64,000 nucleotides of DNA from Takifugu bimaculatus. Its lineage: Eukaryota > Chordata > Actinopteri > Tetraodontiformes > Tetraodontidae. The position numbers and the translations under genes are program-made. Positions 24,601-35,596 of this stretch are shown piece after piece (the stretch's first letter is position 1; the number at the start of each line of letters is the position of its first letter). The stretch spans positions 8,346,045 through 8,410,044 of the forward strand of contig CP034979.1 in NCBI GenBank assembly GCA_004026145.2, in the 5' to 3' direction. The notes under the pieces were generated by a model. It made no database searches and was not told where the DNA came from. It saw only the letters and a program-made list of their open reading frames with translations.

Positions 24601-26002
24601 AGCATTGTCACCATCATCCACCATCATCTATTATTGCCACCATCATCCACCATCATCTAGCATTGTCACCATCATCCACCATCATCTAGCGTTGTCACCA
24701 TCATCCACCATCATCTAGCGTTGTCACCATCATCCACCATCATCTAGCATTGTCACCATCATCCACCATCATCTAGCATTGTCACCATCATCCTCCATCA
24801 TCTAGCGTTGTCACCATCATCCTCCATCATCCACCATCATCTAGCATTGTCACCATCATCCACCATCATCTAGCGTTGTCACCATCATCCTCCATCATCT
24901 AGCGTTGTCACCATCATCCTCCATCATCCACCATCATCTAGCATTGTCACCATCATCCACCATCATCTATTATTGCCACCATCATCCACCATCATCTAGC
25001 ATTGTCACCATCATCCACCATCATCTAGCATTGTCACCATCATCCTCCATCATCTAGCATTGTCACCATCATCCACCATCATCTAGCATTGTCACCATCA
25101 TCCACCATCATCTAGCGTTGTCACCATCATCCTCCATCATCTAGCATTGTCACCATCATCCACCATCATCTAGCATTGTCACCATCATCCTCCATCATCT
25201 AGCATTGTCACCATCATCCACCATCATCTAGCATTGTCACCATCATCCACCATCATCTAGCATTGTCACCATCATCCACCATCATCTAGCGTTGTCACCA
25301 TCATCCTCCATCATCCACCATCATCCTCCATCATCCACCATCATCCTCCATCATCCACCATCATCCTCCATCATCCACCATCATCCTCCATCATCCTCCA
25401 TCATCCACCATCATCCACCATCATCCTCCATCATCCACCATCATCTAGCATTGTCACCATCATCCACCATCATCCTCCATCATCCACCATCATCCACCAT
25501 CATCCTCCATCATCCACCATCATCTGGCATTGTCACCATCATCCACCATCATCCTCCATCATCCACCATCATCCACCATCATCCTCCATCATCCACCATC
25601 ATCCACCATCATCCACCATCATCTAGCGTTGTCACCATCATCCACCATCATCTATTATTGTCACCATCATCCACCATCATCTAGTGTTGTAAGGGTGGAG
25701 GAAGCAGACAAACGGAAAGCTCAACAAAACGTTTATCTTGCTTTATTTTCCATATTCTGTCCTGTCAAACTGGTTCTGTCCATCTAAGCGTAGAGTAGTC
25801 AGAGATCAGAGTGGGTCTGGAGATGGACTCAGTGGTTCCTCAGTGGAGGACGGATCTGGATCTGCTCTCCTCCGCACATCTGTGTCACAGCAGCACCCAG
25901 CAGCAGATCCATCCATCATCCATCCATCCATCATCCATCCATCCATCCATCCATCCATCCATCCATCCATCCACCCGTCTGCCTGCCTGCCTGCCTGCCT
26001 GT

Positions 26003-26035
<33 letters not shown>

Positions 26036-26524
26036 TGTCTGCCTGTCTGTCTGTCTGCCTGCCTGCCTGCCTGCCTGCCTGTCTGTCTGTCTAGGAGTGC
26101 AGTTCTACTGCAGCAGGATGTGGTTTTGTGTTTGGGGGTGATGGATAAAAGAGTGAGCAGAGAGAGTGACAGGATGAAGTGATGCTTGTGTGTTTCTCTG
26201 TTGTGGAACAGACAGAAGCGACTCTGATCCTGTGGAGGACACAGACACCACCAGCTTCGTCACAGCATTTGTGAGCACATTTTAACACTTGACTGATTCT
26301 TTCTTGTCTGTTTATTCTTTGTGCTGCTTCTGGTGTTCTTCTGTGGAGCTTCTGTTCATTCCAGGAGCATCTATCTCGTGGTGTTCTGCCCTTGGGCCTG
26401 TGTGAGGGACATGTGGCAGCAGCTCGTTCTAAGCCTTCTTTCTTCTGGTCTTGTCTCCTACAGTCTCTTGGGGGCCACTATCCAGTCCAGGTGACGGATC
26501 CTCATGGTAAATCTTCAAAGTTTG

Positions 26525-26598
<74 letters not shown>

Positions 26599-29039
26599 TA
26601 GAGCCACAGACTGATGCCAGATGTGTTGCTGCAGATGCTGTGACCCTTCCCTTGACCTCGATGACCCCTGCGTACCTGATCCCTACCGACAGAATCAGAC
26701 AGGTCCGCATCAGCACCCCTGACACACATTTATTCTGTCTTCTAAACATCCCATAATCAGTTTCCCCTGTAGCTGCTCCAGTCAGAACCAGTCTGCCCTT
26801 CAAGCCGGTTCAAGCAAAACACGCACCTGTCGTGGTTTTATCAGTTTATCTGTTTCAGAATCAGACTGATTAATTCCTGCCAATCGGTTTTAGCGTGGGC
26901 GCACGTGCAGAAGCTTCAAAGCTTGATGGCTGCTGGGTGGATCTGTGCCACCACTAATATGGTGCTAATGACACCCTGCTCTCGCACCAGGGCCCTGCTT
27001 TTCCATGGAATCTTCAAACTCAACAGTCACGCAGCCATTTTGACAGATGAAGGTTTTTTCTGGTGGAGCAGCTCAAACCTCCCCTGGCTGTGGCAGGATC
27101 ATCTGTCCTCACGTGGTTTCCCATAGTGTCCTTCTTTATTCATGTTGTCACCTACAGGATGTGGTGAGGTCTCAGTGCAGTCAGCATGAGTAATAACAGA
27201 AGAGGAAGAGCACCGACATCATGCAGCGGTGTAGAGGAACCAGTCAGACATGCAGGAAAATGTGTGTGAACAAGTTAATACAAATCAGGAGCTGCAGCCC
27301 CAGGCACTCGGGGCCTGGATGTAGAGTGGCAGAGCATCAGCTCAGACAAGTTCAGACCTGAAGCCTATCGGATCCATGTTGAATACAGCGAGGAGAAGCT
27401 GGCCTGCCTTTGGAGACATTAGCATTAGCACTTGCTAAATAATGAATATTGTTAATGAAACATCTAGTTTGACAAGAACACTACTGCATGGGTACATGAG
27501 TGGTGTTGCTATGAGAGCAGACAGACTTGGGTCTGTTGTTAAAACCAGAAAACGGTTGCTTTAATGTGAACTTGGTTACACATAGGAACCTCCCTTTTAT
27601 TCAGCCATTTGGTGACTTGCTGCCTTTATTACCCTCTGGCTCTAGAATATACCTCCCCTCCTTCAGGTTGATAAAGATGGATAGAACAGGAGATGATCAT
27701 TAGTAAGGCCTTGTTTCTTGTGTGTTCCAGCCCGTTGAAGATGCTGAAGAGTGCAGCTGCCCACCAACGGTGTCTTCAGGTAAACAGTTGTTGTCTCCAT
27801 CATTAGGGTTAGGGTTACCCTAATGAGGTACCCAAATGGGTTAGGGTTGAACTTAACCCTAATTCATTAGGGGTTGGATTTAAGGGTTACCCTAATGGGT
27901 TACCCTAATGGGTTAGGGTTAACCTTAACCCTAATTCATGAGGGCTTAGATTTAAGGGTTACCCTAATGGGTTACCCTAATGGGTTACCCTAATGGGTTA
28001 CCCTAATGGGTTAGGGTTAAACTTAACCCTAATTCATTAGGGGTTGGATTTAAGGGTTACCCTAATGGGTTACCCTAATGGGATAGGGTTAACCTTAACC
28101 CTAATTCATTAGGGGTTAGATTTAAGGGTTACCCTCACCACCTGATCACTACTGGTTACATCTAGGATCCCAGGGAGACCTGGACTGTACTAGATGCCCC
28201 CCAGTAACAGGAGATCAGTTTTTAGATACTTTTGCTTTTGCATTTTTCTGTTAAAATCTATTTTTTACTTCACTTTGTTGTAATGGACATGTGATCATCT
28301 GTTAGAGTAGAAAATCCAACAAGCAGCATTTTATCGTATCGAGCACTAAAAGTCTTCACTGAGGACACGACGGGAGGGTGACGTGTCTTCAGAGGAGCAT
28401 GAGAGGAGCAACATAGCAGCAGTTCCTCTGGACTCAGGTCATGTCTTAGTTAAGATGGTTACACCCAGGCTGGTTCTCTCGCACGCTTGGTTAGGGTCGG
28501 TAGCCCCAACATGCTGACTCTTGCTGCTCGGGTAATTACCTCGGCTTTGAACCAAGGACCAATTTAGCAAGGCTCCTTTTTGTTTGATGCTGTCATGAAC
28601 TAACTAACTTTCCAGAAGAAGTTGAGCCTGTTCTGCATTTGTGTGTTCAGACTATCCAGAAGAGCTGCAGGTGCTGAAGAGGCTGTGTGAGAAGTGCTGT
28701 TGCTCTGCACCACCTCCCAAGATCAGCGACCTCATGAACGACAAGGATCTCCTGGACTCGTTGCAGATGAAATTAGATCCGACCCACTGCGCTATCAAAA
28801 ACTGGAAGAATTTTGCAAGTCGTTGGGGGATGAGTTACGATGAACTGACGCTGCTGGAGCACCAAACCCAGGGCTCGCTGGCTCACAGCCCCACGCAGGA
28901 GTTCCTGCTGCGCTACAACCAGAAGACGGTCACCGAGCTGACCGACCTCTGCCGCGTCTACCAGCGCATGGACGTGCTGCGACTGCTGCAGAGCTGGATG
29001 GAGAAGGACTGGCCGTCCCGGTGGCAAAAGATGCTCTGA
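15613..29039 (+). CDS. edaradd: EDAR-associated death domain adaptor, complete CDS in six exons
   Basis: Coding exons: 15613-15646, 26212-26270, 26464-26506, 26602-26702, 27731-27779 and 28651-29039, total 675 nt, 224 residues (human 215). EDARADD joins the ectodysplasin receptor EDAR to TRAF-dependent NF-kB signalling in skin appendage, tooth and scale development. The start MSSLRATKEPS resembles mammalian MGLRTTKQ. Exon 2 gives DPVEDTDTTSF, matching the conserved EPVEDTD motif. Exon 3 gives GGHYPVQVTDPH. Exon 6 holds a Cys cluster (CEKCCCSAPPP), ISDLMNDKDLLDSLQMKLDP and the death domain core NWKNFASRWGMSYDELTLLE. All junction phases agree and all introns are GT-AG. Intron 1 is 10.6 kb and filled with repeats; intron 3 is only 95 bp and mostly (GT)n. 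Exon 4 (26602-26702) is the least conserved and the least certain. Confidence 0.93.
17537..18107. repeat. AT-rich tandem repeat (TATAGTATTGAG type)
   Basis: Degenerate repeats of TAGTATTGAGTATATA with TATAATATTTAGTGTATAG. Highly self-complementary, so hairpins are likely. It continues on the far side of the MITE (18681-18770) and matches the TATA stretch at 3480-3566, so the MITE inserted into this array. Confidence 0.9.
18109..18678. mobile_element. Complete 570-bp MITE with TA target duplication
   Basis: The 5' terminus CCGTATTTTCCGGACTATAA and the 3' terminus ending AGTCCAGAAAATACGG form imperfect inverted repeats. They are flanked by TA (18107-18108 and 18679-18680). Subterminal GTGCGACTTA and TAAGTCGCAC motifs recur near both ends. 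There is no open frame for a transposase. A TA duplication is typical of Tc1/mariner-like elements, but I do not assign a named family. Confidence 0.85.
18771..21156. other. Single-copy core of right arm, no supported gene
   Basis: Inverted near-copy of 1066-3478. Its frame at 19561-20013 (minus) differs from the left copy at the 3' end through a small indel near CACAGCTGTTTG (left copy CACAGCTTTGTTTG). No recognisable domain. It is spliced out as part of edaradd intron 1. Confidence 0.6.
21157..25690. repeat. 4.5-kb minisatellite in edaradd intron 1
   Basis: About 150 copies of a unit close to 30 bp built from CCACCATCATCTAGCATTGT plus CACCATCATC, with 12- to 15-bp partial units (CCTCCATCATCCACCATCAT) increasing toward the right end. 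Higher-order structure is visible: the block from about 21513 is repeated at about 23184 (offset 1671 bp), including the rare variant TTGTCGCAATCATCC. Repeat-derived frames encode Ser/His/Ile-rich strings and are not genes. Confidence 0.95.
25907..26092. repeat. (ATCC)n and (TGCC/TGTC)n microsatellites
   Basis: A CATC run at about 25907-25970 is followed by a CTGC/CTGT tetranucleotide run to 26092, just upstream of edaradd exon 2. Confidence 0.95.
26525..26597. repeat. (GT)n filling edaradd intron 3
   Basis: About 36 GT units occupy most of the 95-bp intron 26507-26601. They run directly into the acceptor (GTGTGTGGTAG|AGCC) without a conventional polypyrimidine tract. Confidence 0.95.
27806..28134. 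repeat. Telomere-like TTAGGG/CCCTAA minisatellite
   Basis: A 13-bp GGGTTACCCTAAT unit alternates with GGGTTAGGGTTAACCTTAAC and a spacer AATTCATTAGGGG. It contains both TTAGGG and CCCTAA orientations, so it is palindromic. It lies in edaradd intron 5. Confidence 0.9.
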
Positions 29040-29337
29040 CCTCTCGTTCTTTCGCTGCTCTCACTCCTCTTGTGAGTGCTGAGCTCTCCACCAGCTCTCT
29101 TTCACTCTTTCCTTCATTCCTGTGGTTTGGAGCTTTCACACGGTCGTGTGTTCTTACGTGTGGAACATGTGTGAATATGAGACATTTTATTGCAATTGAA
29201 TTGCAAAGTTTGTGATCTTTTTCTGAAGATTAAATGTTGCTGTTTTATAAGGAAATCTAACAAACTCATCCTATTATTGTCAATGAATTTGTGCTGGAAC
29301 CTTCAGAGCACCAGCTTTAGTTGTGAATATCAGCCTT

Positions 29338-29343
29338 AATAAA
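29338..29343 (+). other. edaradd: Candidate edaradd poly(A) signal
   Basis: AATAAA about 300 nt after the edaradd stop codon, the nearest canonical hexamer. Confidence 0.5.
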
Positions 29344-30459
29344 TCATCTAAAAACAGAAGCTCTAACTTTTCGGTCAAAGTTTATGAAGCCCAGACAGAA
29401 AAGATGATTTATTATGCTTGCAGTAGTGCACGTGTGGAGCAGGAGTGCACGTGTGTAGTCCACGTATTCCACAAATATTCCTGGTGGATTTTAATGCTAC
29501 ACTTTTATGGCTCCTTTGCTTTTGATGACTCGGCTTTTTCATGCATGAAACTTGTTCAGCTCCAGCTATTTAGAGACATGGAGAAGCATAGCACCCCCCC
29601 CCCCCATCCCCACACACACACACATACTGTATGTATGCATACATAAGAGCCTCCACGCTCGTCGACCAGCCTTTCACACTGTTGTTGGGTAAATGTTAAC
29701 GAACTGCGAAGTGCCTATATATGACGGGTTGACTAGATGTTGAGAAGCAACTCTCATCTACCTTCACCACATGTGAGGATGAGACTCGTTCACAGTCTGA
29801 GTCAGAACAACCAGTTCATTCACCAGGGACTCTCTTGGGTTCGCTATCGTCCTTCTCAGGGACACTAACAGGCGTCTGGGATCACGATAACACCCCCGCC
29901 AACTCTACCACCTCAGCTGCAGCCTCATGTCCCAGAGGGTCTGGGTGGGGTTCAGGTCTGGACAGGTCCTGGTCTGGTTGTCCCGCTGGAAATCTCATCC
30001 TCAGGTTCAGGGCAGAAGGGAGAAGGTCTTTTACCTGTTGGAGTCTGATTCCAGCCTTGCTGAAGCATCATCACCCCTCCTCCAGATTTCACAGTGGGTG
30101 CGAGACATTATGGTCTGGTGGTCTCTGCAGGTCTCTGTTGTGGAACATGGGACTCATCAGACCAATGTCCACGTTCTGACGCTTCTGTCTGGGGTGAAGC
30201 TGCGACCTTGACCACAGCTGCCATCCTTTACGTTACAGTTTCACACTGGTCACTGTCTCACCTCATCTGTCCATCACCATGGCAACCAGGAGGAGCACAG
30301 CAGACCCCCGGTGGTCCCGCCTCCACAGTGAACCCCCATCACATCCGCAGGCTTGCAGCTCTCACATGTCCTGGAACACTTGATCGATCCAACATTCATT
30401 GTCAATGTTGAGTGTGAAATGAAATAACAAGACTTGGGCAAATGTATTACTTTGACTTA

Positions 30460-30465
30460 TTTATT
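30460..30465 (-). other. Candidate AHNAK-like poly(A) signal
   Basis: TTTATT on the plus strand is AATAAA on the gene strand, about 320 nt past the stop codon. Confidence 0.4.
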
Positions 30466-30786
30466 GAGCAAAACAAATGATTTCATCGCTGACATAATCA
30501 TCCACTAAATGTTAAAATAAAGTAATATTCTTCTCCAAATCTCAACTCTGATCACAGCAATGATGAATTAGTAACATACTTCCAAGTACAACGAGTATTT
30601 TTCTGAGCATATTTAAATAAAGAACTATACATATGAGAAAAACACTTTCCTTTATTGGTCTGCTAAGGTATTAGAAAGGAACCACACTCTTAAACATATA
30701 CTGCAAATGGAAGTGATCATTTTCTCGAAACATTGTTTCATTGTTTAAGTTAAATGTATTTACAACATTAACGTGGAGCAGTATTT

Positions 30787-33700
30787 TTAATCCGACCCCT
30801 TGACGTTCAGACCGAGCATATTCGAGAGGCCTAATGATAATTTGTCGCCATTTGTGACGGAACCTTCAGGGGTTTTGAGGCCCAGCACAGACGCCGGCTG
30901 CTCTAGCTTGAACGTCCCTCCTCTTTCCAAAGTGGAATCAGCGCTCTTACTTTTCTCCATGGCTGTGTTTTCTTTGGCCATTTGTAATCTCTCAAGGATG
31001 CTAATCTTTTCTCCTGGTTTAGATGTTGCATTTACGATTGGTAGGCGGATCCCTTTGCTGACAATGTACTCTTTTGTCTCGGTGTCTTGTTTAGATAAGC
31101 CAAAGGTATCGCCAATTTCTGGAATACCATCAAGATTCATCTTTGGTAGTTGGTGGAATTTGAATGCAGGAACCTCAGCATTAGAGGCTTCAGTATCTGA
31201 ATCTACACCACTGCCCTCCTCATCAGTACCTGAACCAGAGTTGAATCCCCATTTAAATGGCCATCTCAGTTTACTCTGTGGGGACTGTTTAGCGTCTGCA
31301 TCTTCTTTACCAACATTGGCCTTCACTTCAGGAACTGAAGGAGGAGCCTTTAGTATCACATCAGCTAGAGCACCAGTGGGGGCACCGGTGTCAATCTCTG
31401 GAGATTTAAAGGTTGCATTTGTTGGGTTGACATTTAAAGTTGGAGCTTTTGTGTCTATGTTTGCTGTCGGGATACTTCCCTCTACATTTCGTGGCGTCAG
31501 ATCAGTCATGTCGACATTTGGCCCCTCGATTCCCGAATGAACTGTTGGATTTTGAAGCTGGGGATGCTTGAAATGGGGCAACTTGAGGTCACCCAGTTGG
31601 GGATCAGAAGCTATATCTGGTGTTTGTAACTGTGTGCTGGGTCCATTAAGTTGTGCCTTCGGTAGATCCACATCTATGTCTGGAAGTGAGATGTTCCCAT
31701 TAGGCCCTGCAAGGTCCAAGTGTGGCGGGTTCATCTCAGCATCTATGTCTGCCTTTCCACCCTTCAAGGTCCCAATTTTGGGTTTCTTGAAGTTGAACCA
31801 TTTGAATTTCCCAGATGGACCATCAATATCTTGAGCGTCAAGGTCTAGTTTAGGACCTTCCAGATCAGTTTTTGGCATATTTAAATTTACACCTGATGCA
31901 TTTATCCCTCCAACGTTTGGAGTTGAGAGACTTAGATCGGGGGCTGAAAGATCACCCTTCAGATCAACACCTTTAAGGTCTGGCGTCACATTTGGGGCAG
32001 ACAAAGAGAGATTTGGTGCTCCAAAGGTTGTGTTGGCATCAATGTCAGGTGCATTGACATCTGCATTCAGTTCAGGTGCCCCGACTTTTGGCCCTCTCAA
32101 ATTTGGTAGTTTCCACTGAGGCAAATTAAGTTTACCATCAGGTAACTCCACATCAGGACCATTGGGGTTTATGTTAGGCATTCTGACATTGAGATCAGAG
32201 TTACCCTCAATGTTGGGGCTTGAGAGATTAATATCTGTTGTCTTCAAACCCACATCAGGCCCCCCGAGGGCCATGTCTGGTGCCTTCACATCGGTATCAA
32301 AGTCAGCCTTTGGACCATTGAGTGTCCCAAATTTGGGCTTTTTGAAGTTGAACCATTTAAATTTTCCAGAAGGACCTTCAATATCTGGAGAATCAAGGTC
32401 TATCTTAGGAGCCTCCATATTAGCTTTTGGCAGGCTTAAATTTACATCTGGTCCATTTAACGCTGGATCAGGGACTGAAACATCAGCACCAAGGTCAAGA
32501 TTTTGGTCAATGTTTTTAATCTTACTTTTTTTGAGAGTCGGCCATTTAAACTTTCCAGATGGAGGATCTACATTTAGATTAGGTGCCTTAACATCAACAT
32601 TAGAATGTGGTAAATTTAGATCAACATCAGGCGCATTAACATTTGGAAGAGAAACATCAACATCTGGGGAGCTCAAATCTGGGTTCAGGTCAAGATCAGC
32701 TTTCGGGCCGTGAATGTTTGGCTTCTTCCACTTCAAGTGTGGCCAGTTAATTTTTCCTGACGGGGTATCGATGTCGGCATCGGGCATTTGCACATCGACT
32801 CCAGAGTTGAGGCCAGCTTTTGGGAGCTTCAGCCCGGAATTAGTTGTGTTAATCTCACCTGAAATATTTGGAGTTGAGAGATTTAAGTCTGGGTCTAAAT
32901 CTAGGTCTGCCCTGGAGCCTCTGGGCTTCTTCCATTTAAGGTGAGGCCAGTTAATTTTTCCTGATGGAGCTTCCATATTAACATTTGGAGATTGCATGTC
33001 CACGTTGGGGCCTTTAAGCTCAGCCTTCGGGACATTTATGTCAATGTCTGTGGCATTCATTTCACTCTGCAAGTTTGGGACCGAGACTTGTGTTGTGTTC
33101 AGGTTCCCCTCTAAATCCAGATCTGTGCTAGGCCCTTTAGGTTTCTTCCACTTCAAATGAGGCCACGTGATTTTACCTGAAGGAGGATCAGCTTCAACAT
33201 TTGGAGCATCGAGACCAGGGCCTCTAATATCAACTCTGGGTGCGTTGAGGTTGACACCTGGTGTATCTATATTAGCGTTCACGCCTGGTGTAGAGGCATT
33301 GAGGTCAGGTGTTGATAGATCAGCCTCTAGTCCTTTGGCTTTTGGGACTTTCCATTTTTGATGTGGCCACTTAAACTTGCCCAGCTGTCCATCAGTGTCA
33401 ACATTTGGGGTTTGGATATTTACACCCGAACCATTCATATTAAAGTTTGGCCCGGTGAGTCCGGCTTTTGGACCTTTAATGTCGACATTTGGATCCAGGC
33501 TAAGATTTTGTGTCTCTAGCTTTGGTAGATCTGCATCTGCAGAAAGTTCTGCTTGTGTGTTTGGTGTCATTTGTGGCAAATTGAAATTTGGCATCGAGAA
33601 TTTTGGCCTCTCGAATTTCAGACTACCTGTTTTTACATCTGGATTCTTGACATCGAGAGAGGCGGTGGTGGTGTTCAGCTGGGGAGTTGAAACTTTGAGG

Positions 33701-34938
33701 GAGTCGCCCAAACCTCCTTGCACTTCTGGTCCTGTGACTCCAAAGGAGGGTTTTGAGAACTGGGAGCCAACGTTGAGGGAAGGCTTGTTCACACTCAGGT
33801 TGGGAAGGTTTCCATTGATAGCAGGACTGCTTATATCTGTATCAAGTTTTCCATGTTGGCCATCAAAGGAGATAATCGGCGCCGTGCCGGACAGATCTTT
33901 CTTCAAGTTCACCTGTTTGCAGTGAAGAAATAAACAAATAGGATAAAATGAATAAGTAACAGTTGTTACCAGTCACATGGACAAATATAAGAGCTTTGGC
34001 TGGTGGCTAGAACTGAGAACCAGGTCCAGCACGAGGGGCTGCAGTGGAAGCTAAAATGAGTATTTCTTTTATTTTTCTTCATATCTTGAGTTACACCGAA
34101 TTTTGCAACCGATGAAGGAGCATCAGGGTCAGAGGTCGTCAGGACGGCTCCACTGGCTTTTATTGTTTTATGTGGATTTTCTAAATGAACACTTGAGACG
34201 TTCTCTTGACAAAAGAGATGAAGTCTGAGCTGGTCAGAGGTGTTCGAGTATCTACTCCCATATGTGTCTGTAGGCAGGGATGTGCGCTTGTGCCACACCC
34301 TGCGCTGGTGCACGGAGCAGCATACACACCCCTCAGCACTGAGCAGGTCTTTATTCTCTCATGGGCGTGTTTGTTTCGTTGAACCAACGTGAAGGTCTAA
34401 TTATCATTAGCTGTCACACTTGTGAGCGAGTTGAAAGAAGATCAGCTGGTCTGAGTAAGAAGATGTGATACTGGTCACATGGTCACAACGAATAACATGA
34501 ATAAAGCAATCGGTTCCCTCAACGTATGTGTGTCGATGCCCACCTGAGCAGGATCTACTCCCAGAGATCCCAGACCACCGTCGAAACCCAGTTCTTTCTT
34601 TGTTAGAACCTTCATGTTGTCATCATATGGTTCCAGGACCTTCAGGATCTTCAGCACATCCGTTTTATTGAGGTGGTCGAGGTGAACGGTGGCAGCAACG
34701 ATCTCGTCCCCTGAAAGCAGAAGAGCAGCTCATCATCACCGTCCTTCTGCCCTCTCCAGGTAAACTCGGGCGGCTCTTTCTAACCTGCTTTCAGGCCACT
34801 TTTTGCAGCGATGCCGTCGTCTGTGATTCCTTTGATGATGACGCCTTTGTCGGAGTCATCCAGGACCAGACTTTCTGATATACTCTTGTCGCCACTCTGA
34901 TGGAATTCGAGGAGACGTTTGAGCTCAAACTCCGACAT
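30787..34938 (-). CDS. AHNAK/periaxin-like PDZ-repeat scaffold protein
   Basis: Coding exons: complement of 34785-34938, 34544-34710 and 30787-33912; 3447 nt, 1148 residues. AHNAK and periaxin are cytoplasmic/membrane-associated scaffolds with a dimerising PDZ domain before long degenerate repeats. Exons 1-2 encode MSEFELKRLLEFH and a PDZ fold (SLVLDDSDKGVIIKGITDDG, AAKSGLKAGDEIVAATVHLD, LKILKVLEPYDDNMKVLTKK). Junctions match (phase 1, then phase 0 at CAG|GTG). The giant exon has about nine degenerate modules (residues about 285-890) with cores such as SGKINWPHLKWKKP or SGKFKWFNFKKPKFG, followed by acidic D/N-P-L stretches. The C-terminal region (KLRWPFKWGF, GTDEEGSGVDSDTE, ISILERLQMAKENTAMEKSK) is not repetitive. 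It is far smaller than mammalian AHNAK. A possible 5'UTR exon ends at 36054 (CACG|GTGAGT). I cannot tell AHNAK from periaxin orthology. Confidence 0.88.
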
Positions 34939-35533
34939 AAATGAAGACGCACATATTGTCTTTGTTCTGCACTCACCATTGTTGCTCAGATGTGTTTACA
35001 TCCACATATTACGCTTCTCTGGTTTATACTTGAATAAAGGAAACCCTGGGAACACCAGCAATACTCTGGAAAACACAGGTGCTCCACGTTCATTTGTGTC
35101 AATGCAAATATTCAGAAATGAGGAGTCCTCCTGGAACATCTAAAGTATTTTCTTCTTTTCTTCCACCTGCTGCCTGAATTACAGGACAGCCGAGACACAA
35201 TAAGTAATTTACACAATAAGCTACACAATAAGTAATTTATAGAAACTCAGAGTCAGACCCCAACCAGCAGCAACAGATATAATCATTAAAGCAGTAGAAT
35301 AACTATTATAGGAGTATGTTTGCAAAAATTATAACTATTATTACAAAGTAAAGCACGCTGATGATTCTGGTGGTTTCTTCACGTCACGTCTGAAGAAGCT
35401 TTAAATTGTTGTGACAGAAACAAAGAGGCCACAGAGAGAAGCTGAGAACAGCCTCACGCAGCAGGAATCCAGAGCTGCTGCCAGGAATGTGAGTATGCAA
35501 ACCTGTTGGTTTGGGCACATTCTGGCTGTTCTG

Positions 35534-35537
<4 letters not shown>

Positions 35538-35594
<57 letters not shown>
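35538..35594. repeat. (CA)n microsatellite
   Basis: About 28 CA units. Confidence 0.95.

Positions 35595-35596
<2 letters not shown>

Larger units (their letters stand above)
29040..30786. other. edaradd/AHNAK-like tail-to-tail intergenic region
   Basis: It contains the edaradd 3'UTR, with a candidate AATAAA at 29338-29343, and the AHNAK-like 3'UTR, with TTTATT (minus-strand AATAAA) at 30460-30465. A C-run and CA microsatellite lie near 29590-29630. The stretch from about 29840 to 30420 resembles the non-coding debris of fossil fish DNA transposons (CAGTGGGTGCGAGACATTAT, GGACTCATCAGACCAATGTC), but I cannot name the family. Confidence 0.45.

Noticed and set aside
21157..25690. Regularly spaced 30-bp repeats considered as a CRISPR array
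   Set aside because: Head-to-tail tandem units without unique spacers, in a vertebrate intron.
30800..33925. Plus-strand frames of up to 246 codons opposite the AHNAK-like exon
   Set aside because: They are mirror frames of the strongly biased coding repeat on the minus strand.
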